DNA from: Chloroflexi bacterium 54-19
Lineage (GTDB): Bacteria > Chloroflexota > Chloroflexia > Chloroheliales > Chloroheliaceae
Assembly: GCA_001898225.1 (NCBI GenBank)
Contig: MKTJ01000044.1
Coordinates: forward strand, 224,875-288,874
DNA: 64,000 nucleotides
Direction of reading: 5' to 3'
Shown: positions 35,344 through 44,098 of the stretch, in pieces
Numbering within the stretch: position 1 is the first letter of the stretch
Layout: every line of letters begins with the position of its first letter
The notes under the pieces: model-generated
The model's input: the letters and a program-made list of their open reading frames with translations, nothing else
Told to the model about the DNA's origin: nothing
Database searches by the model: none
Translations under genes and position numbers: made by a program

Positions 35344-36354
35344 CTAGGAAACTTTTATACCTTCCAGGGTCCGTTCCGGCGCTTTGAGTTCCGGCTCGCT
35401 CTCCCAGTCTACTTTCGCCAGGAAGTCTAAAACGCGCTGCTCGTATTCCGGGCCGTAGACCATATAGCCCTTGGTATGGGCCACACCCGGCTGAATCCAC
35501 AACTCTTTGGGTGACCCGGCCAGTTTGTAAAGGATATGGGCATTCTCGACCCTGGTCAGGCGGTCGGCCTCGCCGTGAATAATCAAAAGAGGCCGGGGCG
35601 CAATCCGGGCCACGTAATCCTCCGGCGAAGCCTGGCCGCGCGGTAACTCGTGGTGGCGGGCGAAGATGGCCCAGGCGTAGCGGCTCAGGGGCCGGGCCGC
35701 CCAGAGCGGCGCGTGATAGACATTATTGATTTCGGCGGCAATCGAGTGGCGCAGGTGGGCGTATGGGCTATCCGCGACCACCGCCCGGATGTAGGGGTTC
35801 TCGGCGGCGCCCATAATCATGATAGAAGCCCCCATCGAGATGCCAAAAGCCGCGAAACGGGTCTGCCCCCGTCCGAGCAGCCAGTCCACCGCCCCGTGGA
35901 CATCCAGCCGTTCCCAGTAGCCCATCGAGGTACCGCGCGGACCTTCGCTCCGCCCGTGGCCCCGGAAGTCGAACATAAAGACATTGTACCCGGCCCGGTA
36001 GAAAATCGAGGCGTATTCCAGGTCGGGCTCTTTGTTCCCGGTGTGGCCGTGACCGGAAATAACCGTAATATTGCGGGGGTTGGGATGGTCGCTGGGGGCA
36101 GGGATATACCAGCCGTGCAATTTCAGGCCGTCCCGCGCCGGGAACCAGACCTCCTCGTAGGCCATGTCCAGGTCCTGGGGGGTGCGCGGCCCGATTACCC
36201 GTGGGAACAGGGCCAACCGCCGGATGACTACCCCTTTGAGGAAACTGCGGGTGCGCCACCAGCCGTACCCGGCAGCCCCGGCCAGGGCTATTTCCACGGC
36301 AGCTTTCACCGGGGAAAAATTACGCGCTTTTTTATCTTTTTGGGCTTGTGTCAC
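35344..36354 (-). CDS. alpha/beta hydrolase with N-terminal hydrophobic segment
   Basis: A 336-residue protein. Residues 15-35 are moderately hydrophobic and could anchor the protein. The hydrolase core has ISGHGHTGNKEPDLEY, FDFRGHGRSEGPRG, the nucleophile in FGISMGASIMI, the acid in IHGEADRLTRVENA and the His in GVAHTKGY. This resembles the BAAT/DUF1100-like esterases. It probably starts with GTG. The zincin gene follows. Confidence 0.83.
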   Translation of the reverse strand: MTQAQKDKKARNFSPVKAAVEIALAGAAGYGWWRTRSFLKGVVIRRLALFPRVIGPRTPQDLDMAYEEVWFPARDGLKLHGWYIPAPSDHPNPRNITVISGHGHTGNKEPDLEYASIFYRAGYNVFMFDFRGHGRSEGPRGTSMGYWERLDVHGAVDWLLGRGQTRFAAFGISMGASIMIMGAAENPYIRAVVADSPYAHLRHSIAAEINNVYHAPLWAARPLSRYAWAIFARHHELPRGQASPEDYVARIAPRPLLIIHGEADRLTRVENAHILYKLAGSPKELWIQPGVAHTKGYMVYGPEYEQRVLDFLAKVDWESEPELKAPERTLEGIKVS

Positions 36355-36682
36355 GGTTTATTCTTCTCTATTTCAAAATTTTAAAATGCCGCAGCCAGGT
36401 TTTTCTGATGGTCTGTCCCGCTGGTGTCATCCTGGTGTCATGTTGGGATGATAGAGTCCAGGCTGGTAACAAGGTTTACGAAAAGGCCGCGCACTTTGTT
36501 TTAAACCGCCGGGCCATTCCTGTCAACTTCCGGGGCCAGCATGGGAAATGCAAAGTTTTTAGTTCTTGTCGCACCTGAAGGACTTCCACCCCTAAGTGAC
36601 CATGGTAGGTACGACCCTGGCGACGTGGCACAGACTATGCCTCATTACTCCTGGGGCATCTTTTAAGCTGGACTTGTTATGC
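36355..36682. other. intergenic region between divergent operons
   Basis: No gene is called. It contains the promoter of the lipoprotein/transporter operon at its right end and weak GC-rich structure near 36540-36640. Confidence 0.4.
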
Positions 36683-36688
36683 TATAAT
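36680..36688 (+). promoter_or_regulatory. extended -10 promoter
   Basis: TGCTATAAT at 36680-36688 is an extended -10 lacking a good -35. It lies 82 bases upstream of the lipoprotein start. Confidence 0.5.
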
Positions 36689-36769
36689 TACCGGACAAAA
36701 CGAGCGTGGTTATCAGTTTTTACGCTGGGAAACATTAACAAACCATCAGAAAAGGAAAGAAAATCTGTA

Positions 36770-37624
36770 ATGAAAAGAACCGGGACGGTCCGCCCAGGGC
36801 CTAAATTGTGGATTTTAACCTTATGTTGTCTCTGGCTGGCCACCACCCTGGCTGCCTGCGGCGGTGATAACCCGACCGCTACTCCAACCGTTCCGCCACC
36901 GACCCCGACCCCCGTCAAACCCCTTACCGCAGATGACATTGCGAAAATGTCAGCGGATAAACTCAATACTATCAATGCGCTGCATTTCATCGTCAATATA
37001 AAGTCGGGCCAGGTCGAGATTTTCAACGGCATCACCTTTAAGAACGCGGAAGGCGACTACACCAAGCCGGATAAGTTCCGGGCTAAACTCAAGGTCACCG
37101 TGGCTATCGCCCAGGTGGACGCCGAAACGGTCGGAATGAACGGGCAGCAGTATCTCCTTTTAACCAACCTGAGTAAAAGCTGGGTCACTCTACCCGCGAA
37201 TATCGGCTTCAAACCGGACGTGCTGTTCGACTCCCAGAAAGGTATCGGTGCGGTCGTGACCAAGACCCAGAACCTCACACTGGTCGGCACCGAACAAATT
37301 GATGGGGTAGATGTTTATCACCTCAAAGGGATAGTTAAAGGCCCCGATATTTCGCCTATCACTGCCGGGACGCTCGGCAAAAACGACGTGAATTTCGAGG
37401 TCTGGACGGGGAAGAACGATTTCTACGTCCGGCGGGTCACCTTCAAAGAAATCTCGAACGACCCGAACGCCTCGGACTGGCAGCTCGATTTCTCGAAGTT
37501 TAACGACCCGGTGAATATCACGCTGCCTGCGGGTATCACTCCGGTAGCCGCTACCACTGCTGCCGCAGCTACTACGGGTGCGGCGACCACGACCACCCCG
37601 GCGGCCACTACAGCAGCATCTTAG
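36770..37624 (+). CDS. LppX/LprAFG-type lipoprotein
   Basis: A 284-residue lipoprotein with lipobox TLAAC (Cys near residue 28), a short Thr/Pro linker, and a LolA-like beta-sheet domain. The domain opens with TADDIAKMSADKLNTINALHFIVNIKSG and includes LTLVGTEQIDGVDVYHLKG, both typical of the LppX_LprAFG family that binds acyl chains of lipids. A 30-residue Ala/Thr tail ends it. AAGGA before the ATG decides the start; the frame is open 58 codons further upstream. It lies 13 bases before an MFS transporter, the gene order of the mycobacterial LprG-P55 lipid export pair. Confidence 0.85.
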   Translation: MKRTGTVRPGPKLWILTLCCLWLATTLAACGGDNPTATPTVPPPTPTPVKPLTADDIAKMSADKLNTINALHFIVNIKSGQVEIFNGITFKNAEGDYTKPDKFRAKLKVTVAIAQVDAETVGMNGQQYLLLTNLSKSWVTLPANIGFKPDVLFDSQKGIGAVVTKTQNLTLVGTEQIDGVDVYHLKGIVKGPDISPITAGTLGKNDVNFEVWTGKNDFYVRRVTFKEISNDPNASDWQLDFSKFNDPVNITLPAGITPVAATTAAAATTGAATTTTPAATTAAS

Positions 37625-37637
37625 GGAGTAAGGCGTA

Positions 37638-39347
37638 ATGACGAACGAGCCAACGCAGGATATTTCCCAGGAACGTTTCGCGGTGACTCCGCCGCTGGTT
37701 TCGAATACCCCGGTTGAACCGGCCCTCAATGACGAAAATCCCCAGACCAGTGGCAAAGCCTGGCTGATTCTTTCGATGCTGCTGGTCGGGGTCGTCCTGG
37801 CGGCCCTCGACCTGACCGTGGTCGTCTCGATTCTGACGACCATGATGTACGACCTGGATATTCCCCTGGGCGACCTCGATAAAGGGGCCTGGATTGTCAG
37901 CGCCTACCTGCTGGCCTATACCGTCACCATGCCTTTCCTGGGCCGGGTGTCGGACGTTTACGGGCGGCGCACGGTCTTTTTGCTATCGCTGCTGGTCTTT
38001 GTGGCCGGGTCGGTCATGGTGGCGCTCAGCACGACCGAGATGGGCCTGGGGTGGATTATCACCGGGCGGGTCGTCCAGGCTATCGGCGGCGGGGCGATGG
38101 TCCCGGTCTCGATGGCGGTCGTAGCCGACATTTTCCCGGCCAAACGGCGCGGCCTCGCCCTCGGATTGATTGGGGCCGCCGATACTGCCGGGTGGGTTAT
38201 CGGCCCGCTTTACGGTTCGCTCATGCTTAAATTCCTGGGCTGGCACTCGATTTTCTGGATAAATGTGCCGCTCGGCCTCATTTCGGCGGTCCTTATTTTC
38301 GTGGCCCTGCGCGGCGTGAAGTCGCTGCCCTCCCCGGTGGTCCTACCGGTGGCCACGAATGAGGGTACCAAACCGAAGGGCGTTTCCAGGCTGCGCCAGT
38401 TAGACGTGCTTGGTTTTATCTTCCTGGGCCTCGCTTTAACGGGCATCAACCTGGCCTTTGGCGGCGGCAAGGAGACCAGCGCCCTGGCCGGGAGCGCCTT
38501 CGAGGATGTGGAGAAAAACCCGCTTCAGGAGTACCAGACGCCTATCCTGATAGCGGCGGCGGTGGCCCTGGTGGTCTTTATCATCTGGGAACTGGTGGTT
38601 GCGAAGCGGCCCTTGCTCAATCTGCGGACCTTTCGCCGCCTTCCCTACGCCGCCGCCAACCTGGCAAACTTCATGATTGGGGCGGCATTGGTAGTGGCCC
38701 TGGTCGGTATCGCTCTCTTTGTCAACACCACCGATAAGAGCAATGACCGGGTGGCAATCGCTTTTGACGCGGCCCTGGCCCTGGCCCCGATGACCCTCGG
38801 CATGGCCGTGGGGGCCGTCTTTGGCGGCTGGTTTAGCGACCGGGTCGGCTACCGGCTCGGTACAATCGTGGGGCTGGTCGTGGCGGTCTTTGGCTTTATC
38901 GTGATGGCGAAGTGGCAGGTCTCCTGGCAGCCGCCCGACGACCTGGCCCTCCTGCTGCCGGGGGCGGGCCTGACCGGTATCGGGTTCGGGATAGTGATTG
39001 CCCCGGTCGGCACCGCCGTCATTGATTGGGCTGAACGCGAGGATATAGGCGTTTCGGCGGCCCTGGTCCTGATACTGCGCCTGGTCGGAATGACGGTCGG
39101 GCTGGCCCTCCTGTTACAGTGGGGTTTGAGCCGTTTCCGCGACCTCACCGCCGACGCCCCGCTCGATGAGCATTACGATAGCGTTATCCGGGGTTCGCTG
39201 GCCCAGGTCATAACCGAGATGTTTATCGCCTCGGCCCTGATAGCGGCGCTGGCGATTATCCCGGCTATTTTCCTCCGGCGGCGTCCACCCAGCAGCCAGA
39301 CCGAGGAAGAAATAAAGCAAAAACGCGAGTTGGGCCGGTTATTCTAG
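37638..39347 (+). CDS. MFS transporter, DHA2 family (14 helices)
   Basis: A 569-residue protein with a 45-residue cytoplasmic N-terminus and about fourteen membrane segments. Motif A-like FLGRVSDVYGRRTVF, motif C-like GAADTAGWVIGPLYGSLM and LDLTVVVSIL in helix 1 are typical of EmrB/QacA-type transporters. The preceding LprG-like lipoprotein makes a lipid or glycolipid export role likely, by analogy with the LprG-Rv1410c operon in Mycobacterium. Drug export is the alternative. Confidence 0.88.
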   Translation: MTNEPTQDISQERFAVTPPLVSNTPVEPALNDENPQTSGKAWLILSMLLVGVVLAALDLTVVVSILTTMMYDLDIPLGDLDKGAWIVSAYLLAYTVTMPFLGRVSDVYGRRTVFLLSLLVFVAGSVMVALSTTEMGLGWIITGRVVQAIGGGAMVPVSMAVVADIFPAKRRGLALGLIGAADTAGWVIGPLYGSLMLKFLGWHSIFWINVPLGLISAVLIFVALRGVKSLPSPVVLPVATNEGTKPKGVSRLRQLDVLGFIFLGLALTGINLAFGGGKETSALAGSAFEDVEKNPLQEYQTPILIAAAVALVVFIIWELVVAKRPLLNLRTFRRLPYAAANLANFMIGAALVVALVGIALFVNTTDKSNDRVAIAFDAALALAPMTLGMAVGAVFGGWFSDRVGYRLGTIVGLVVAVFGFIVMAKWQVSWQPPDDLALLLPGAGLTGIGFGIVIAPVGTAVIDWAEREDIGVSAALVLILRLVGMTVGLALLLQWGLSRFRDLTADAPLDEHYDSVIRGSLAQVITEMFIASALIAALAIIPAIFLRRRPPSSQTEEEIKQKRELGRLF

Positions 39348-39360
39348 CATAACGGCAAAG

Positions 39361-39378
39361 ACGTTTAACGTTAAACGT
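39361..39378. repeat. 18-bp perfect palindrome
   Basis: ACGTTTAACGTTAAACGT right after the MFS gene. It is composed of the same AACGTTT unit as the heptamer arrays and may be a decayed array or a weak hairpin. Confidence 0.6.
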
Positions 39379-39414
39379 GGTGACGAAATGTGTCGTTGGC
39401 GAATAGGATAGTCT

Positions 39415-39600
39415 TCACCTTGTCATTCCGAGGGAGGGTGTAAAAACGAACCATCGTTAAGAGAGTAGACCCGACCGAGGAATCTCCGCGCCGTTGGCGT
39501 AACATCAGGTCAAAGACAATGTCAGATTTAACATGCGTCAGGTCGAAGCCTGATTCAGCCTGAAATGTGGGGCAGTTTTGGACTATACCTAATGCCACTG
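39415..39600. repeat. dispersed intergenic repeat, copy E
   Basis: GTCATTCCGAGG...GAGGAATCT, GCGCCGTTGGCG, GGTCAAAGAC and CAGGTCGAAGCCTGATTC in the same order as copy C at 23115. Followed directly by the inverted-repeat element at 39608. Confidence 0.7.
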
Positions 39601-39607
39601 GTGAGAG

Positions 39608-39666
39608 ATTCCGTAAGCCGCCGTTCGTTATTGGCAAATGGTCTTTCTACAAGCGGCTTACGGAAT
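39608..39666. repeat. MITE-like inverted repeat, copy 1
   Basis: ATTCCGTAAGCCGC (39608-39621) and GCGGCTTACGGAAT (39653-39666) are perfect 14-bp inverted arms around 31 bases. The same arms recur at 59121-59178 around an unrelated loop. Confidence 0.8.
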
Positions 39667-39795
39667 GACAAAGGATGGGCCAGCAATAATTGAGGGAGCC
39701 CTGGTTCGCGATGGTGGATTAATTCAACCATCATTTTTATTTTTTTTATCAATACTAATTTTACCCGATTATATTTTTAAAAGCAGAAGGATTTC

Positions 39796-40503
39796 ATGAC
39801 CCCAGCTTACAGCGAGGCCGAAGTTTATTTTGAAAATCTCTGGCAAAGAGAGCGTTTGAAGTGGTTGGCGGGTGAGGTGACGCCCGCGGTCATGGAAAAT
39901 GGCGCGACCGTCCCGGTTGACTATTGCGTCACGACGGTGGCCCGCCTGGTAGAGCAGCCCCAGACCCCGGTGGCGGCGGTCAAAGCCATTATTGACCGTT
40001 TGAAGGGTACAAACAACCCCAATTTTATTTACCCAATTAATTCAGTACACATATCCCTTTTGGGTTGTACACCTAGAGCCACCACAACAGATTCTTTTGA
40101 AAAAGAAAGAATAGACCGGATTGAAGCGGTCTGCCAGGGAGTTTTAAAAAGTCATTCTGTCTTGCCGATGTCACTTAAGGGCGTGGGGGTAATCGGCAAC
40201 CAGGTCTTTATCCAGGTCTATCCGCACGACCGCCAGTGGGCCGAAATGCGCCGGGAACTGGAAGAGGCTTTGCTCGTAATCGGCGAAACCCCTATCGCCT
40301 ACCCGAACAAGGCCCCCATTCACATGAATATTTTGCGCCTAACCAGCGGTGATAAATCCGCCCTGACCCGGTTGCTGGAAACTGTGGAACAACTTCGCGC
40401 CGTCGAGATTGGCGATTTCATGGTCAGCGCGATTGATTACCTTATAACCGATTTCGTGCTTTCCCCGGCCAATGTCACTTTGCTTGACCAGCTAAAATTT
40501 TAG
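39796..40503 (+). CDS. 2H-phosphoesterase-like protein
   Basis: A 235-residue soluble protein. Two short histidine motifs lie about 90 residues apart: SVHISLLGC and PIHMNILRL, each at the end of a strand, the layout of the LigT/CPDase 2H superfamily (HxS/Tx). The second motif has Asn instead of Ser/Thr, so the activity may differ. The family cleaves 2',3'-cyclic phosphates or 2'-5' bonds in RNA or related compounds. The stop overlaps that of the convergent HAD gene. Confidence 0.6.
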   Translation: MTPAYSEAEVYFENLWQRERLKWLAGEVTPAVMENGATVPVDYCVTTVARLVEQPQTPVAAVKAIIDRLKGTNNPNFIYPINSVHISLLGCTPRATTTDSFEKERIDRIEAVCQGVLKSHSVLPMSLKGVGVIGNQVFIQVYPHDRQWAEMRRELEEALLVIGETPIAYPNKAPIHMNILRLTSGDKSALTRLLETVEQLRAVEIGDFMVSAIDYLITDFVLSPANVTLLDQLKF

Positions 40504-41123
40504 ATTCGCTCTACCGTAGCCTCTTTCAAAAGTTGTTCTACTTCCGCGATAGCCTGGGTGTTGTCCTTAAAAATGACCCCTTTGATACCGAGAGAACGGG
40601 CCGTCTGGATATGCCCTTCCACGTCATCTACGAAAACCATTTCGTCCGGCTGGATGCCCAGTTGGGTCCAGCAAATCTCGAAAATGCGCGGGTCCGGCTT
40701 GCTCGTGCCGACCTCGTGCGAATAGACTATCAGGTCGCACATTTCCCCGAAGTGGTAGAGTTCTTCCTCGCGCTCCCTGGCCCCTACGAAACTGTTGCTT
40801 ATAATGGCGGTCTGGTAGCGGTCGTGCAGCCCGGCGAAATACTCGGTCATTTCGACGTTCAGACTGCCTACATATTCCTCCCAGAGGTCGGCCATGAAAC
40901 TGACGAAGTCCGCCGGGCTCAATTTGAGGGTTTCCCGGATGTCGGTTTCGACCGTTTCGAGGCTGATAGTGCCGATACTTCCCCCTCGCCAGCTATCCAG
41001 AAGCACTCGTGAGATTTCTCCTTCCGGTAAGCCCAGCCGTTTTTCCCATTTTGCCATCCACCCGGTCCGGGGCGTATACTCCAGGACGCCGCCAATATCA
41101 AAGACCACCGCTTTTATCGCCAT
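40500..41123 (-). CDS. HAD-superfamily hydrolase
   Basis: A 207-residue protein with all four HAD motifs: nucleophile Asp in VVFDIGGVLE (D-x-G, the second Asp of the usual DxD replaced by Gly), Ser in AIISNSF, Lys in VGTSKPDPRIF and acidic VFVDDVEGH. The missing second Asp, which normally acts as general acid and base, suggests a haloacid dehalogenase or a non-standard phosphatase of the GxxG... type. It is typical of the YihX/epoxide-hydrolase-N-like subgroup. Confidence 0.87.
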   Translation of the reverse strand: MAIKAVVFDIGGVLEYTPRTGWMAKWEKRLGLPEGEISRVLLDSWRGGSIGTISLETVETDIRETLKLSPADFVSFMADLWEEYVGSLNVEMTEYFAGLHDRYQTAIISNSFVGAREREEELYHFGEMCDLIVYSHEVGTSKPDPRIFEICWTQLGIQPDEMVFVDDVEGHIQTARSLGIKGVIFKDNTQAIAEVEQLLKEATVERI

Positions 41124-41181
41124 ATTTCTCGCTTTCCTGTTGAATTGTTACCTGTTAAATAAAAAACGCGCTACTGGAATA

Positions 41182-41215
41182 TAAAAAGAGCGTACCCGGT
41201 TACAGGTTACGCCCT
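41182..41215 (-). terminator. Rho-independent terminator of hisA
   Basis: AGGGCGTAACC and GGGTACGCTCT form an 11-bp stem with one wobble and one mismatch, followed by T5 on the minus strand, 18 bases after the hisA stop. Confidence 0.75.
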
Positions 41216-41233
41216 TATTAAAAATTTGCTAAA

Positions 41234-41941
41234 TTAGACCACCAGCAGGTCGGCCATTTTCACGTCGCCGGTATAGAGGGCCCGCCCGATGATTACCCCT
41301 TCCGCGCCGAGTTCGGCCAGTTTGCGGACCTGCTCGGTCCGGGCCACCCCGCCGCTGGCGATAACCGGTTTGCCTGCGGCCTGCGCGAACTCGGTGAAGG
41401 CGGCGTAATTCGGCTCGGTCAGGGTGCCGTCCCGGCTGATGTCGGTATAGATAAAACGCTGCGCCCCCAGTTGGACCAGTTGGCGGGCCAGGTCGGTCGC
41501 CAGCACGCCCGAAGTTTCGGTCCAGCCTTCGACCGCGACCAGGCCGTTGCGGGCATCAATTCCGATAACGATTTTCTCGCCGTACTTCTGGCACAACTGC
41601 CCGGTCATTTCGGGGTCGCGCAGGGCGGCAGTCCCCAGGATAACCCGGTCCACCCCCTTACCGAGCAGTTCCAGCGCGGTGGCCTCGTTGCGGATACCCC
41701 CGCCGACCTCGACCGGCAGCCCACTGGCCGCCTTGATCTGGGCGATAACCTCCAGGTTGACCGGTCTCCCGGCTTTCGAGCCGTCCAGGTCCACCACGTG
41801 CAAATACTGCGCCCCTTCGTCCCGCCAGCGTTGCCCGACCTGGGCCGGGTCGTCGCTAAAAACCGTCACCTGGCTATAATCGCCCTGGTAGAGCCGGACA
41901 CATTTACCATCTTTAAGGTCAATCCCTGGAATTATCAGCAT
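41234..41941 (-). CDS. hisA: phosphoribosylformimino-5-aminoimidazole carboxamide ribotide isomerase
   Basis: A 235-residue (beta/alpha)8 barrel. Catalytic Asp8 is in IIPGIDLKDGKCVRL and the second near 128 in IGIDARNG. Phosphate sites are VEVGGGIRN and IASGGVARTE. It performs the fourth step of histidine synthesis, an Amadori isomerisation. Other his genes are not adjacent. Trp/His dual PriA activity, known in Actinomycetota, cannot be excluded from motifs alone. Confidence 0.93.
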   Translation of the reverse strand: MLIIPGIDLKDGKCVRLYQGDYSQVTVFSDDPAQVGQRWRDEGAQYLHVVDLDGSKAGRPVNLEVIAQIKAASGLPVEVGGGIRNEATALELLGKGVDRVILGTAALRDPEMTGQLCQKYGEKIVIGIDARNGLVAVEGWTETSGVLATDLARQLVQLGAQRFIYTDISRDGTLTEPNYAAFTEFAQAAGKPVIASGGVARTEQVRKLAELGAEGVIIGRALYTGDVKMADLLVV

Positions 41942-41967
41942 TTTCTAAACTTTTCTATTTGGTTATA

Positions 41968-42006
41968 AAAAATAAAACGGCCTGGTTAAAGACCGTTTTA
42001 TTATAT
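41968..42006 (-). terminator. Rho-independent terminator
   Basis: AAAACGG and CCGTTTT arms around 15 bases, followed on the minus strand by ATTTTTTAT. It lies between the GlsB-like gene and hisA. Confidence 0.6.
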
Positions 42007-42142
42007 CAAAATTATCTGGTGCGAGTTCCGGCCAGGAGGTGGTTTAAGCGGCTGGCAGGCTTTTATACAAAATTCGCCTGGCTAAAACAAGTCCGGGTTG
42101 GCCTTTGGAAAGACGGTATAGTTGTCTCAGGCTAACCGCTTT

Positions 42143-42406
42143 TTAGAAGCGTACTCGCCGGTTACCACTCCCGGTGAAAAGACCCACCACCCACAGCACG
42201 ACAATCGAACCAAGAATGGCCGAGATTAGCGAACCGATAAAACCGAAGGGATAGAAGCCGACCGCCCGTAACAGCCAACCGCCGACAAACGCGCCTACCA
42301 CGCCCAGCACCAGGTCCATCAGGATAGAACCGGAGCGGCGGCCCATTAAAGCGTTAGCGGCTAACCCGGCCAGTAAACCGATGATGAGAAAGAAAATCAG
42401 GTCCAT
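42143..42406 (-). CDS. GlsB/YeaQ/YmgE-family membrane protein
   Basis: An 87-residue protein with three hydrophobic helices and the Gly-rich signature of transglycosylase-associated proteins: IIGLLAGLAANALMGRRSG, LGVVGAFVGGWLL and GFIGSLISAILGSIVVLW. These are stress-induced inner-membrane proteins of unknown mechanism. The start has CGGAGG upstream. Confidence 0.88.
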   Translation of the reverse strand: MDLIFFLIIGLLAGLAANALMGRRSGSILMDLVLGVVGAFVGGWLLRAVGFYPFGFIGSLISAILGSIVVLWVVGLFTGSGNRRVRF

Positions 42407-42591
42407 ACTTAATAACCTCCGAAATCAGATTGCATTTCAAAGCGCAATCACTATAAAAAAGCCTGCCAGATGTCCGTAATCTTTGATGTCCAAGGAGTTG
42501 TCCAATTTGTTCAACGCCTTACCTGACTTTATTACGGAATCGGCCGTCGGAAGGTTACAGCTTTTTAGATTAATAAATTTGAGTGGGTGAG

Positions 42592-42855
42592 TTAGTTTAT
42601 ACGGTGGTGATATTCCAGGTAATCCACCGGGTCCACCGGCTCAATCCGGCGCAGCATCCAGGCTTCGGACTGGCGGAAGGTGGGTTGATTGGAGTGGGAA
42701 GGAGCGGTTTCCAGGTCTTCTATTTCGAGACGTTCCAGGAAAGTGATGGTGTGCAGGTCGGTGACCTCGCCCGAAAAGGAGAATTCGCCATTCGCGGGTA
42801 GAGAAGTTGAAAAAAATTCAACGTCTTCGAAAAAGTTCTCAGACTCCATTGCCAT
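42592..42855 (-). CDS. small acidic protein of unknown function
   Basis: An 87-residue protein beginning MAMESENFFEDVEFF, acidic at the start, ending in ...PVDYLEYHHRIN. The start with AAGAGGA at the right distance is preferred over an ATG 25 codons upstream that lacks a ribosome site. No family recognised. No signal peptide. Confidence 0.6.
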   Translation of the reverse strand: MAMESENFFEDVEFFSTSLPANGEFSFSGEVTDLHTITFLERLEIEDLETAPSHSNQPTFRQSEAWMLRRIEPVDPVDYLEYHHRIN

Positions 42856-42991
42856 ATCAAAAATCCTCTTAAACTTCAAGTCCCGAATAAAGTTCTTGCG
42901 TAAAGGTATTCGCCCGAAGGTTATTTGCATATATTTTACACTGATTTAAACCCTATAGCAAGGGTGACATTTAGGCTAACCCGAATAGATT

Positions 42992-43098
42992 TAGTAGCCA
43001 GAAGACAGAGGGCAGAGGGCAGAAGACAGAGGGCAGAAGACAGAGGGCAGAAGACAGAGGGCAGAAGACAGAGGGCAGAGGGCAGAAGGCAGTATTTA
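42992..43098. repeat. long degenerate 7-bp tandem repeat
   Basis: About fifteen heptamers alternate AGAAGAC, AGAGGGC and AGAAGGC. It is the longest array in the window. Open frames through it (Leu/Pro/Ser/Cys-rich) are translation artefacts. Confidence 0.9.
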
Positions 43099-43104
43099 GT
43101 GCCT

Positions 43105-43205
43105 TCCCATATGTAGGTGCGACCTTTGGGGGTAAATTGCCCGCCTGTCATTTCGAACGTGGTCGAGGAATCTTCCCTCCCTCGGAATGACAGGTTGGTG
43201 GCCTT
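43105..43205. repeat. dispersed intergenic repeat, copy F
   Basis: GTAGGTGCGACC, then GTCATTTCGAACGTGGTCGAGGAATCTTCCCTCCCTCGGAATGACA. The two ends form an imperfect inverted repeat. It abuts the heptamer array. Confidence 0.65.
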
Positions 43206-43303
43206 ACCTGTCTTTAGGGTTTTAAGCACCGCAAGACTGATAAAGCCCTCAAAGCAAGTTTTCCAAGGTCAGTTAAAATTGGAAATACCACAAACTTTAA
43301 GAA

Positions 43304-43978
43304 TTATTTTTCGTCTTGTAAAACCAGGCCGAACTCGGCTAACTGGCTGAAGAAAGAGGCTATTTGCTGGGGATTATAAGCCCGTCCGGGGCGGTACCAC
43401 TGGGAGAGCCAGTTACACATACCCAGGATGCCAAAGGCGGCAATCTTGGGGTCAATATCCTGCCGGAACTGGCCCAACCGGATACCTTCCTCGATGATTT
43501 CCTCGAAAAGGCGTTCATAGGCTTTCTTGCGGGCGGCAATCTCGCGGGCGAAGGGTCCGGTGAGATGGACATCCTCGCGGTAAAAGACCTGCATGGCCGG
43601 GGAGCGGTCGGCGGCAACCGCGGAGTGGTGCGCGATAGCCCGGTTCAGTTTATCAGCCGGGGGAATTTCGGCGCGGGCAATCTGGCGCAACGGTTCCTCG
43701 GAGACTGCCAGCACCGTCATGAAGATAAGTTTTAGGATTTCTTCTTTGTTTTTGATGTGGTAATAAAGGGCCCCTTTGGTCACGCCCAGGGCCTCGCCAA
43801 TATCGTCCAGGCTGGTCGCGCCAAAGCCGTTACGGGCGAAAAGGTCGGCGGCAGTACTGATAATAACCTGCTGACTCAACCGGACCCGCGTTTTATCTTC
43901 CCTGTTTTCTACCTTCCGGTTAGAACGGGCCGGTTTTGCCGGGGGCGCTTTCTCGCTCAATGTGATTGCCTTTTCCAC
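43304..43978 (-). CDS. TetR-family transcriptional regulator
   Basis: A 224-residue repressor. The N-terminal 35 residues are a charged extension. The HTH is QVIISTAADLFARNGFGATSLDDIGEALGVTKGALYYHIKNKEEIL, with recognition helix near residue 70. The C-terminal ligand domain resembles KstR2/FadR-type regulators of lipid metabolism (an inference). The start is probably GTG. Its targets are not obvious; a palindrome of suitable size lies at 33652, 10 kb away. Confidence 0.9.
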   Translation of the reverse strand: MEKAITLSEKAPPAKPARSNRKVENREDKTRVRLSQQVIISTAADLFARNGFGATSLDDIGEALGVTKGALYYHIKNKEEILKLIFMTVLAVSEEPLRQIARAEIPPADKLNRAIAHHSAVAADRSPAMQVFYREDVHLTGPFAREIAARKKAYERLFEEIIEEGIRLGQFRQDIDPKIAAFGILGMCNWLSQWYRPGRAYNPQQIASFFSQLAEFGLVLQDEK

Positions 43979-44098
43979 ACAGATTCTACCGCATGTTTAA
44001 ATAAATAATATTTGATTTTAGATTATAGCGGTGGGGCTGTCAATTTGGGAGAGTGTTGAGGGTTCAGTGTTTAGCTTTTAGTGAAATTGGGTTCAAAC

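Noticed and set aside
42992..43098. Possible CRISPR-like array
   Set aside because: The period is 7 bp with no spacers, and no cas genes are present. No CRISPR array was seen anywhere in the window.
42936..43229. Minus-strand frame of 97 codons rich in Leu, Pro, Ser and Cys
   Set aside because: It is the translation of the 7-bp tandem repeat array. There is no ribosome site, and its product is only the repeat unit read in three phases.
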